From Owenia fusiformis (Eukaryota > Annelida > Polychaeta > Sabellida > Oweniidae): a stretch of 64,000 nucleotides of DNA. Of the stretch, positions 12,301 to 21,662 are shown one piece after another. The notes beneath the pieces were generated by a model. It was given only the letters and a program-made list of their open reading frames with translations, ran no database searches and was not told the origin of the DNA. The DNA is taken from contig CAIIXF020000006.1 in the NCBI GenBank assembly GCA_903813345.2, forward strand, positions 23,381,936-23,445,935, written 5' to 3'. Each line of letters starts with the position of its first letter. Position 1 is the first letter of the stretch. The position numbers and the translations under genes are program-made.

Positions 12301-15300
12301 CTCCGCCTCCTGTTTCCTCCTCGTACAGCCAGGAAGCAAGCAGTACAGTGTCCCAGCAGGGGGCCTGCTATCCTCCCAGGGATGATCCCCCTCCCCCAGG
12401 AACTGAAAGCCCTCCTCCACTGCCCCGCCATAACACATCAGATGATATGGATCTTGATGATGAGTCAGATACTGAGCCGACACAGTCCACTCCTGCACCC
12501 CCTCCCCCAGCTCATGTTCCTCTTGCCCTTCCCCCTCCATTACCTTACTACCCCCCAGATATATCAGGCGGGATTTCAAGCACAAATCAGCCCCATGCAC
12601 CCCCACCTCCTATGCCATACCCTACACTGTCATCCCTCTCTGCCTCTCCCGCACCCTCCCCTCCCCCGGCACCCTCAATAATTGCCCAACCCCAGAAATA
12701 TGAAGCTCACAGCAGCGCCATCTCTAGCCAGCCAATGACATATCGGGCGCCTGATGTTGATACTTCAGCCGTAATCGCTGCAGCTCCTAGCTCCTACACT
12801 GCACCTTCGTTGTCAAGGCAACCAGAGCCATACACATCCCAGGAGGCAACAGCATCGTCAAGTAGTACAGTTAGAAGCTCAAGTGGCTCACATACCAAGG
12901 AAAAGAAGAAAAAGAAAGACAAGGTAAACCCTCTATATTTTTATTATGTCATTATGTCACTGCCAATAAGTGGCAAAATATTGCTATCATGTACAGTTTT
13001 TTATGTCACCACCACAAGTGGTGAAATATTGTTATAATCTCCAACTTTTTTTGTGGATTGTGTTCAGCAGTTGGCATTTGATATTTTGTAATGTTATTTA
13101 ATGTATGGTAGATTGACAAGTGGATGACTAATAAGATCACGAAGCATTCAGTTTTATATTAAAAGGAAGAAAAATAGAATAAAATGTTCATAGTATAAAA
13201 TGATGCTCATGTCACAATGAACTTGATATAAATCACGTAGTCCATATAATATAGTCACGTTTTACACGCAACTCATGTCATTTGATGAATAAATGATTTA
13301 AATGTCTTCAATTTTTAAGCTCCTCTGGGTCATTATGGTTCAGTAAAATCCATCAATATCATTCACTTGTTTTGCTGTGGACCATAAATGCTTTCCTTCC
13401 AACATATCAACAATAATATACTGAGTAAATATAAGTTTATTATGATAATAGAAACAAATATATATATAAAAACACTTTTTTAACATTATTAAGGCCCACA
13501 TTCAGCACTGTCTCGCTAGATATTATAAAGAGCAAAATATGCACCAAGCACTAAAAATTACGATATAAAAATTTGATTGAAATTGTCAAATCAGTTTTAG
13601 TGATGCAGTGATAGAGTATCTTTGGATATTTATTTGATGATAAGGAAATGTGTCCTCTCTGTTGTCAAGAGGTTCAAATGTCATTCATCATTTCAATAAC
13701 CTCTGTGATCTCATATGATTTTCTACATCAGCCAGTAATAGGCTGAATTATACACTTGTGACTAAACTATTTTACAGTTTAATAAAAAATATTCAAGATT
13801 GCTTTATACAACATGCTTGAATTCTAGTTCATAATACTTGAAAATTATACAAAATCTATAACTTCAACCTTGTGATTCAAAGCTTTATACAACATGCTTG
13901 AATTCTAGTTCATAATGCTTGAAAATTATACAAAATCTATAACTTCAACCTTGTGATTCAAAGCTTTATACAACATGCTTGAATTCTAGTTCATAATGCT
14001 TGAAAATTAGACAAAATTGATAACTTCAACCTTTTGATTCAAAGCTTTAAACAACATGCTTGAAGTCTAGGAGTTCATAATGCTTGAAAATTATACTAAA
14101 TCTATAACTTCAAACTTGTGATTCAAAGCTTTATACAACATGCTTGAATTCTAGTTCATAATGCTTGAAAATTATACAAAATCTATAACTTTAACCTTGT
14201 GATTCAAAGCTTTATACAACATGCTTGAAGTCTAGGAGTTCATAATGCTTGAAAATTATACAAAATCTATAACTTCAACCTTGTGATTCAAAGCTTTATA
14301 CAACATGCTTGAAGTCTAGGAGCTCATAATGCTTGAAAATCATACAAAATGTATAACTTCAACCTTGTGATTCAAAGCTTTATGCAACATGCTTGAAGTC
14401 TAGTAGTTCATAATGCTTGAAAATTATACAAAATCTATAACTTCAAGCTTGTGATTCAAAGCTTTATACAACATGCTTGAAGTCTAGTAGTTCATAATGC
14501 TTGAAAATTATACAAAATCTATAACTTCAAGCTTTTGATACAAAGCTTTATACAACTTGCTTGAAGTCTAGGAGCTCATAATGCTTGAAAATTATACAAA
14601 ATCTATAACTTCAAACGTGTGATTCAAAGCTTTATACAAATAAAATCTTTAAACAAAATCTATATCTTCAATTTTGTGATTCACTGCCAACAGCTGGCTA
14701 CGGAAAATTGTCACTTTCAATATGGTTAGAAATAATCCCAGTATCATCCAAGTTATGAGAAGATGTAATCTATATACCTGGCCCAAGCATGTTGCTCTCT
14801 GTATGTAGATTATACTAACAGGCAAATATAGCATTACGATCAGGTTCAGTAGACTGCTGACAGCTTGGAGTTGGGACATCTGGTTCCAGCTAAATAAAGA
14901 TGGCGCCATTATGCAGATGTTTAGTAGTGCAACAAATACTAACAACATCAGAATCCAGGCAGCAGTTTTCGAATTGAAGCAATCTATTTGCGGTTCTAAA
15001 TCAATTCTCCGTTTTGTGTCGCCACTGGACATTGTGGTATTCATTTTGAGTAAAGTTTCATCGGTTCCAAATAACCTTGCATCGTTTTGTTTTACTGCTT
15101 CTTCGTGTTTGATCAAAATGGCTATATTGTCATCAGATTTAGGAGGCTTTAGTATGCTGGCGCTTATATATATTGTGACACACATCAGGATAATATCCAA
15201 GACAATCATTATTGTTGTTATATAACTGGATCTCGGAACATCTCCCAACTTGCGTAACTTTGATTTCAACATGCTGAATGTTTTCTTTTGTGTATTATAT

Positions 15301-18300
15301 TTTAGATTTCAGAAGTTAGTTATTCAAGTTAGTTGTCCTGATGTGATCATCAGTTGCAGAAACTTTAGATTTGTCCTTTTATCAGTTTTATGGTATTAAA
15401 TTTGTCCTGATATTGTTTCTTGGTTAGATATAATTATCAGTACAGTTGTATTTTAGTATTCCAATCAGACTATCAGAGAGAAGCCACCATGTAAATATTG
15501 TTGAATTGGTAACTCTTTGTCTGTTTTCTTTGTCTCTTTACTTTTAAACGACTGCACAGGCACAGAGTGACATGTAAACTGTATTTGATCCTACAATGTA
15601 AAATATAAATTGCATTGAGTATTTAGTTCATTTATAAATTTTGACAGCTATTCAGGTTCTTAGTATTTAAATTATTCATCGCATTCAAAGTGCTATATTG
15701 TAATTTTCCTATTTCTTTTTCGTGTTATTTCTTTGATTTTCCTTTACTGGGGTGCCATTCTTTAGTAAAGGATTTAAGCACAATATCTTATCCATAAAAT
15801 GAAATACTGTAATGTTAATTATGCACATTTAAATATTAAAGTTAAGAGTAGCAAAGGATATTAGAATTAGGGGAATGCATTATTTAAATAACATCTGATG
15901 AATAGTCCCTTGTGCTTTAAATCCTTTCCTACACACACAAAGCAGAGAAATATAATAGAACTGGCAAACATTTTGCAAGGGCAGAGCGCAGCTGCTTCCC
16001 AGGATACTGAGCCCTAGACAAAATAGAAATAATGCATTAACATTCAGATAATGAATAACTATCCTAATCTCCGATTGGTCATAGAAGTGCTAATTTTTTA
16101 AAGGTTCTTTTACTCGTTTGAATCTGATATGCATCAAAAGTGTTAGATTCATGTTAAATTTTTCATCAATTGAATTTCAAATTATAAATAAGACAATCAC
16201 ACTGACCAACTTAAATTACTGATGATATGTTTTTTCCTCTACTATGGATACAACTTAAGTCAATATTTACACCCAAATGAAGGATTATTTCCCGGGGATT
16301 ATTTACATTTTCATTCAAACAAAATTAACCTTGAGCTCTAGTGAATATATGTTAGCTTCTATTTCTGGTGTTCAGACCATTGTTTGCTAATGGATTTGGT
16401 TTTCTTATACCAAAGCCTCATCGGTTATATTTAAGATTAGTTTCTGCATTCCATCTGTGTAAGTGATATTTCAGTTATTTTTAAGTGAAACCCTTTGGTA
16501 CCTTTAAAAAGTGCTTTAAATGAGAGTTGAAGTAATGGTAATTGAAAAGCGTTCTACTTACACATAAGTTTTAATATGTTTCCGACTTTTTGCATAACTT
16601 GAAGTCTTCTACTTACACATAAGTTTTAATATGTTTTCAACTTTTTGCATAACTTGAAGTCTTCTACTTACACATAAGTTTTGATATGTTTTGAGACTTT
16701 TTGCATAACTTGAAATCTTCTACTTACACATAAGTTTTAATATGTTTTCAACTTTTTGCATAACTTGAAGTCTTCTAATTACACATAAGTTTTAATATGT
16801 TTTCAACTTTTTGCATAACTTGAAGTCTTCTACTTACACATAAGTTTTAATATGTATTCAACTTTTTGCATAACTTGAAGTCTTCTACTTACACATAAGT
16901 TTTAATATGTTTTCAACTTTTTGCATATCCTCATATGGGTTTTTCTGATGGTCCTGGTGTGCTCTTAGTTATTCTCATGTTTTATTTTTATGACTTTGAA
17001 TGAAATAATGAATTACATGGAAAATAAATACCTTTTAGCTCTGATATGGGTCTGGCCAGTAGGATATCATCTATAATATTGCCAAACACCCGCACTGTGT
17101 TAAGTTCACTTCATACCTGTTATAACTATTATTGGCAGCTTTTCTCAATTTAATATAGGCAGATGAATTGAAAGTTAGTTAAAGGCAGGATCAGAGAAAG
17201 AGAGTTGAAATTCCAAACAACCTTAATAATTGATTGTAATGGTTTTTGTGTTTCCCCAAATATGATATATCTCAAGAGATCTGACACACCTTATCAAATA
17301 GTAAAGTTATTATTTTAAGATTGAAAGTGGAAAAAGTGAAAATTCTCATAAATATGGATATCTTTCGGTGTAGAAAAATGGACACATACATTTAAATGCT
17401 AGAATTATGGGTTTCCATGTATACAGTATGAATTATGGGGATTTTTAGTAAACGAATAATAAATAAGAATTGTAAAACGAGAACAATTATTTGATAAATT
17501 GCTTACTATCTCTGATCCTGCCTTTAATAAAAATGATGAATATCAGAACTACTCAAAGTGCCCATATTTCTCATAGTGAATTGGATATTAGATGCAGGTT
17601 GAACAGAATAAGCTATCTTGTTGTAATTTTATAATTTTAATTCAATTGCATTAAGAGATGTTATGTACAAACACACAATGGTAAAGTTTAGAAATGCATA
17701 TGCTACTATATTGGTCTGATTGGGTTCTATTCCTTGAAGAACTGCATTTGATAATCACCCATTAAACCTGTAGTAAGAAAAACATGTGAAATGATCGGAA
17801 TAATCTTAAATAATTCATCAAATGAACAGTTAAAGCTTGAATGAAATAGGTTTTCTCAGCCTAAAGCTGTAAGAATGTGGTTTTTATGTCACCACCAGAA
17901 GAAGTGACATATTGTTCAACTTTTTTGTGAATTATGTTCAGTTGTTCGTGTTTGACAGTTGGTGTTTAATGTACAGTGCTTGGCATCTGTAACATATGGT
18001 AGGTGGTGACATTTTGCATATCTGCATTATAGAGTCATTGCGTTAACTATTACAAAAATAAATAAATAACTGTAAGATTGAGTCCAACGTGATATGTGAT
18101 GTCATACTTAAGAATAGTTTTGGTTTACTGATTTCTGGGTAATCACTAATCACAAGTCATAGCTACCACATCAGAAGGTCCGAAACATCTCGGATATAAA
18201 AACGAGGGCTTACAAGCAGGAATGGTTATTCAATATAGGGACATGAATAGTGTACATGATACAAACTTGAGTCTTGTGTATGAATGACAAATATTATACA

Positions 18301-19953
18301 TCTTTGAAAACACTTGTATGATGGTTAAGTTGCGATATATTTTACACACATCTAAGTGTCATGTGATAGTGAACTCTATGTTAGACTATGAACAACCACG
18401 TATACACTGCAATTTGAAATATAACTTATCCAGTTTTACATTTTAAGTGAAAAACACCAGAAATATGAATTCAGAATCTCTTGTTATTATGAATATATAA
18501 GCACCAGTGCCAAAGGGAAAGGACCAAAAGTTGTAATGGAACTTAGCAAGAAAAAGCAAATTCTAAGTGCAAACCAGTCAAGAAAAAAAAACCCCCATAC
18601 ATATATCCCAAAACCATGATCTAACGTGAAAAGAAACAATGTCTAATACCCCCTTTCCCCCCACCATTCAAGAACCAATATCACAATCCAAGACCAGAAC
18701 ACCAAGGGACATTTCATTCATACTGAAGTCATTACAATACATGTTGAAGAAAAAATTAGAAATTGATAGCCAATACTCATAACCTCAAAAATAGTTGTAG
18801 ATACAAGTACTCATACAAGATAGAGCATTCAGTCTCAAATGATGTGGGATAGATAAAATCCAGTCTTCAAGTCCATAGGCGTTTCAAAGGGTCAACATCC
18901 ATTCACAAAAGCCGTCGCCATAAAGAATGAAGAATGATTCCAAGTCAATAATCATGTCCTTTCAATAAAATATAATACAAATCTTATATGTTATTCAGCA
19001 ATATAGCAACTTCAAAATTTGAAAGCAAGATTTTGAATGAAATGCAACAGATCCAAACCATTTAATTTATAGGTTGTCTGCTTGAAATTATTGCTCTGTG
19101 TAACTGTTCACATCAAGTACTGGTGATGAAGTACAATTTCAGTTTCAGTGCTATTAATGTTACAGATATATATATATATAATAAAAAGATTCACCGAAGA
19201 AGAAATTGATGATTTATCACTGAAAATCTGTCACTGAGAAAAAAATTAATAAAAGGCAGAGAGTCCTAGATCAGTTAATAATCGTAAATGACTTTATTTT
19301 TACAGAAAAAGTTGGGTGCAGGTCTGTCCTTGAAGAAGAAACAATTTCCCAACTTAGTCAATAAATGGCAAAAAGTCCAGGAGCAGTTTGTTCAGCAAGC
19401 AGAGCAAGATGATAAAGTCCAGAGTGCCCTAGAGGAATACGATCAACATGCTCTCAATGCTAAGCGGTTTGAGATGTGGAAGAAACAACAGTTAGAAAGG
19501 TCAGTTCTACCTCAGTTTTACCAAAAATTCTACCTAGAGCCTCAGTCACATTTGCTTTACGGCGGGCGTAACTTCACAAAATCGATATAGAAAATCGACA
19601 CTGTACTGCTTATCCCTATGTTATATGCTGCACATTTTCTCAATTTGGGAAGCTACAGCCGCTGTGGGGTTACCATAGATCAAATGTGACTGAGGCATTA
19701 GTTACAGCTATGCATTATTTCTTTATTAATTGCTACGTTGGGTGCCACATCATAAATACTTGTTTATCTTGAGTATATTTGTGTACTGTACTCAGTATTC
19801 TACAATATTCAGTGTTTCTAAATATTAAGCAGTACTAATCTTCAATGTTATCATTTCAGTGGTGAACTGGAGGACAATCCTAACTTCATGGAAATTGCTC
19901 CAGACTGGAGGGAGAGACGGTTAGCTATGAAACAATCAAAGGGTGACACTTGA
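6187..19953 (+). CDS. FNBP4: Formin-binding protein 4 (FNBP4), 3' part of the gene, nine coding exons
   Basis: Joined exons: 6187-6388, 6704-7922, 8198-8336, 8427-8602, 9371-9504, 11079-11323, 12151-12923, 19306-19499, 19860-19953. They encode 1057 residues with matching phases and end in TGA. WW domain 1 is at window residues 5-31 (W5, YYYW, W28, P31). A long acidic Ser/Glu-rich region follows, then an LLLEKLQFLNI helix region. WW domain 2 (GWSCHWD split from RYFYMNE...SQWDFP) comes next, then a polyproline/Ser region, a KKKKKD basic block and a conserved C-terminus (NLVNKWQKVQ, FEMWKKQQLE, APDWRERR). FNBP4 WW domains bind proline-rich formin segments, and the protein is nuclear or spliceosome-associated in vertebrates. 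The first visible exon starts in phase with two leading bases, so upstream exons lie off the left edge. Confidence 0.95.
6468..6590 (+). mobile_element. Short ATGTCACC-family element remnant in FNBP4 intron
   Basis: Starts TTATGTCACCTCCAGTGG and ends with GGTGATGACATGTTGC followed by TTTATGCCTTGTC. These are diverged ends of the family at 3803-5773 with no internal tandem repeats. Confidence 0.5.
6704..7922 (+). CDS. FNBP4: FNBP4 large acidic exon
   Basis: Acceptor ATTTCAG ends at 6703; donor AAG/GTGGGAAC at 7923. The exon encodes 406 codons rich in Asp, Glu, Ser and Lys, including short repeats such as GPVIP and GPTMP, and ends DRQLELALERKK, the counterpart of vertebrate LELELVLERKK. The first base completes the AGT serine codon from the previous exon. 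Confidence 0.92.
8198..8336 (+). CDS. FNBP4: FNBP4 exon
   Basis: Acceptor ATTTCAG ends at 8197; donor GTAAGAGC at 8337. Encodes KKLVKSEAKPP...PVKKAKLE, Lys/Glu-rich. Ends in phase 1. Confidence 0.85.
8427..8602 (+). CDS. FNBP4: FNBP4 exon with helical segment
   Basis: Acceptor TTTTGCAG ends at 8426; donor GTATGGTC at 8603. Encodes ...LSGLLLEKLQFLNITRKN and ISTLQVQLIQIE, matching the conserved vertebrate region (KFEFLGINRQSISNFHVLLLQTE) just before WW2. Confidence 0.9.
8813..9020. mobile_element. MITE with CAGGCCCGTAG inverted ends
   Basis: Left end CAGGCCCGTAGCCAG; right end CTGACTACGGGCCTG. The body holds GGGGGG runs and AAAATTTCCAGG. It lies wholly within an FNBP4 intron. Confidence 0.65.
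9371..9504 (+). CDS. FNBP4: FNBP4 exon, start of WW domain 2
   Basis: Acceptor TTATTTTAG ends at 9370; donor GTACTG at 9505. Encodes TRVQDWRNGGLNTHYLLEKL and ...PPGWSCHWDR, the counterpart of vertebrate TRIADWREGALNGNYLKRKL...GWSCHWDRD. Phase 2 at the end. Confidence 0.92.
9505..11078 (+). other. FNBP4 intron, no gene seen
   Basis: AT-rich intron. A segment from about 10354 to 10525 starts ACAGTAAAACCTGTCTAAT and ends ACAGGTTATACTGTA, resembling an old Tc1/Pogo-type MITE. A related fragment starts near 9100. Nothing else is supportable. Confidence 0.5.
11079..11323 (+). CDS. FNBP4: FNBP4 exon, end of WW domain 2
   Basis: Acceptor TTTTCAG ends at 11078; donor GTAGGTTT at 11324. Encodes SFKRYFYMNEVTGDSQWDFP, completing WW2, then an acidic SESDSDSSDEE segment and a Lys/Val/Ser-rich linker ending YALFEQEMN. 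Phase 1 at the end. Confidence 0.93.
11485..11941 (+). mobile_element. Decayed copy of the ATGTCACCACC tandem-repeat element
   Basis: ATGTCACCACC at 11490 and GGTGGTGACAT at 11903-11913, followed by TTAATGCCTTGTT. The core keeps about two or three worn copies of the TTTGACCTTCAATGACCTTC unit. It is much shorter than the copies at 3803 and 35260. Confidence 0.65.
12151..12923 (+). CDS. FNBP4: FNBP4 polyproline exon
   Basis: Acceptor TACTTTAG ends at 12150; donor GTAAACCC at 12924. Encodes a Pro/Ser-rich region with runs LPPPPPPPEP, DDPPPPG and APPPPMPYP, an acidic DDMDLDDESDTEPTQ patch, and a terminal KEKKKKKDK. Proline runs of this kind bind SH3 and WW domains and profilin; partners here are not determined. 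Several long antisense and out-of-frame ORFs overlap it only because of its C-rich composition. Confidence 0.92.
13800..14690. repeat. ~82 bp minisatellite, about 10 units, anchored in the end of the four-TM ORF
   Basis: Units run CTTTATACAACATGCTTGAA...TAACTTCAACCTTGTGATTC, with period about 80-84 bp. The last unit at the right enters the coding end of the minus-strand ORF. On the minus strand the ORF end (AATCACAAAATTGAAGATAT, then AGATTTTGTT) is the diverged first unit of the array. Confidence 0.85.
14649..15272 (-). CDS. Four-transmembrane protein of unknown function, nested antisense in FNBP4 intron
   Basis: Single ORF of 207 residues. It has hydrophobic segments at about residues 18-41, 103-124, 138-157 and 168-190. 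A polar loop at 42-102 carries one N-glycosylation sequon (NTT at 78), and the short N-terminus is basic (MLKSKLRKLGDVPR). This is a tetraspanning layout, but there is no tetraspanin CCG motif or claudin W-GLW-C-C motif, so I do not assign a family. The ATG is preceded by AAACATTCAG, so an upstream exon joined by splicing is possible. The last ten codons are the template of the adjacent minisatellite. It could be an intronless gene, a terminal exon, or a chance ORF; the four clean membrane segments favour a real product. Confidence 0.55.
   Translation of the reverse strand: MLKSKLRKLGDVPRSSYITTIMIVLDIILMCVTIYISASILKPPKSDDNIAILIKHEEAVKQNDARLFGTDETLLKMNTTMSSGDTKRRIDLEPQIDCFNSKTAAWILMLLVFVALLNICIMAPSLFSWNQMSQLQAVSSLLNLIVMLYLPVSIIYIQRATCLGQVYRLHLLITWMILGLFLTILKVTIFRSQLLAVNHKIEDIDFV
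16550..16930. repeat. ~55 bp minisatellite in FNBP4 intron, about 7 units
   Basis: Repeated unit TCTTCTACTTACACATAAGT...TTTTGCATAACTTGAAG. The units are nearly identical, which implies recent expansion or homogenisation. Confidence 0.85.
17881..18020 (+). mobile_element. Short ATGTCACCACC-family element
   Basis: TTTTTATGTCACCACCAGAA at the left and GGTGGTGACATTTTGCATA at the right. About 140 bp with no tandem core, so it is a solo-ends version of the family at 3803. Confidence 0.7.
19306..19499 (+). CDS. FNBP4: FNBP4 penultimate exon
   Basis: Acceptor TTTTTACAG ends at 19305; donor AG/GTCAGT at 19500. Encodes KKLGAGLSLKKKQFPNLVNK and WQKVQEQF...RFEMWKKQQLE, the counterpart of vertebrate MPSLVKKWQSIQRE...RIEEWKQQQL. 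Phase 2 at the end. Confidence 0.93.
19860..19953 (+). CDS. FNBP4: FNBP4 terminal coding exon
   Basis: Acceptor CATTTCAG ends at 19859. Encodes SGELEDNPNFMEIAPDWRER then RLAMKQSKGDT and TGA at 19951-19953. PDWRER matches vertebrate PEDWRARLKRRK. The final codons ATGAAACAATCAAAGGGTGA form unit 1 of the downstream minisatellite. Confidence 0.93.
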
Positions 19954-20455
19954 CATCACTTTTATGTTTTCTATGAAACAATCAAAGGGTGACACTAGAC
20001 ATCACTTTTATATATTATGTGAAACAATCTAAGGGTGACAGCCGACACCACTCTATTATATAATGTGAAGCAGTCTAAAGGAGACACTTGACATCACTTC
20101 AGTATATAATGTGAAACAATGTAAGGACACCTGACATCACTATGTATAATGTGAAATAGTCTTAGGGTGACACATGCCATCACTATTATATAATGTGAAA
20201 CAATCTAAGGGTGACACATGCCATCACTATTATATAATGTGAAACAATCTAAGGGTGACACATGCCATCACTATTATATAATGTGAAACAATCTAAGGGT
20301 GACACATGACATCACTATTATATAATGTGAAACAATCTAAGAGTGACACATGCCATCACTATTTTATAATGTGAAACAGTCTAAGAGTGATACCTGACAT
20401 CAATTTATAATGTGAAACAGTCTTATGGTGATACATGACACCACTACATGTGTGG
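19927..20455 (+). repeat. ~44 bp minisatellite starting inside the last FNBP4 codons and filling the 3' UTR
   Basis: About 12 units of ATG(TG)AAACAATCTAAGGGTGA followed by CACATGCCATCACTATTATATA. The first unit is the FNBP4 coding end including the TGA stop. Later units degrade it (ATGTGAAAC, GACACATG). The internal units around 20148-20370 are almost identical. Confidence 0.9.
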
Positions 20456-20785
20456 GACACAAACTTTATTATTTGAAAGTGTTATACCGATATCATAATG
20501 GCACACCAGTGACATTGTGTGAAACACTAGAAACGGATGGCTTCTGACATTACAAAGGTGAGACATTAGCCTATGTCATCGTGCTTGTTTATTGATGCAT
20601 AACGATCACAGACTAACTGGGTCATATCACTGGGCATTACACTCTCATATGCTAGAGATTAACACTAATGTTCTTCTGTTTAAAGAGATTTCAAGATGTG
20701 TATTCAGAAAAAACAAGTGTTCAATTCTATTGTACTAATTGAATGCCATCTATAGATGGGTTCTTTTCCATATTTAGCCCAAGCA

Positions 20786-20893
20786 AATAAAGGATTTACA
20801 TACCAGGTTTTCTTATGGTAAAGTCTTGAGAAATTAAGCCCCAATTTTTGTTTCTCTGCAATAAATACCTATACAGCCCATATTTTGAATAAA
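20786..20893 (+). promoter_or_regulatory. Cluster of three AATAAA polyadenylation signals, probable FNBP4 3' end
   Basis: AATAAA at 20786-20791, 20860-20865 and 20888-20893, about 830-940 bp after the FNBP4 stop. They are plausible alternatives; no transcript evidence is available. Confidence 0.45.
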
Positions 20894-20929
20894 CTGAATA
20901 TTTTTTGCTGAGAAAAAATGTTCAGTGTT

Positions 20930-21657
20930 CACTTCAGAGATGGTAATTTATACAGTATCCAATAGAGTGTACTGTACTTCCAATAATTGACTAGAATAAA
21001 GCATGTTAGATGTTCCATGTCATGAAAAAATCTGGAATTTGCTGTAAAAGATTGGCATCGTGCAATTGAATCAGGTGACTGGGAAATTATTTTGATCAGT
21101 CCTGTTATATTCTGCAAATTGTATAATAATATGTTGATATTTATACAAGAATAAACACTTTTGTACAAATATGCAATTGTTTTATTGTAGAATGTCACAC
21201 AGTTCAGATGAATATATACAATTTAATCAAAAATAAGATGATAGAAATACAGTACTTAAAGGCTACTTTGAAAAGTGGAATCAATCATTATAACCTGTAG
21301 AAATGGGACAAAAAATTGCACAAGTAAAACTTTATTAAGGTGGACCAAGAAAAAGTAATCTTAGTGCCAGCTTATGCCTTTTATGTCATCCCACTCAGCC
21401 TACCTTAATGTAGATGGTAATGGCAATGGTATTTTTCAAACAGACACTTTCTGAAAATTATACAATTGATAAAGAAGGTAAAATGCCATTTTTGAGTCAT
21501 TGGGCACAAGATAATATGTAGTCTGATGTACAATTTTTAAGGTATTTATGAATCAAAATAGTCCATCAAAAATTTGACATACTTCATAAATACACTTTAT
21601 ACTTCCAATACATCATTTGAATCATAAGAATATTCCATATAAAACTACAAAAATATC
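20930..21657. other. Spacer between FNBP4 3' end and the 21.7 kb transposon
   Basis: AT-rich and repeat-poor. A minus-strand ORF in it has no recognisable features. Nothing supportable. Confidence 0.4.
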
Positions 21658-21662
21658 AACAA

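Larger units (their letters stand above)
12924..19305 (+). other. Large FNBP4 intron (6.4 kb)
   Basis: Holds the antisense four-TM ORF (14649-15272), two minisatellites (13800-14690 and 16550-16930), a short ATGTCACCACC element (17881-18020), and one family end at about 12998. About 18440-18650 resembles 44450-44580 (AAAGGGAAAGGACCAAAAGT...CAAAACCATGATCTAA), a dispersed repeat. The remainder shows no exon with FNBP4 similarity. Confidence 0.6.

Noticed and set aside
12243-12681. Antisense and out-of-frame ORFs over the polyproline exon
   Set aside because: Shadows of C-rich codons in FNBP4.
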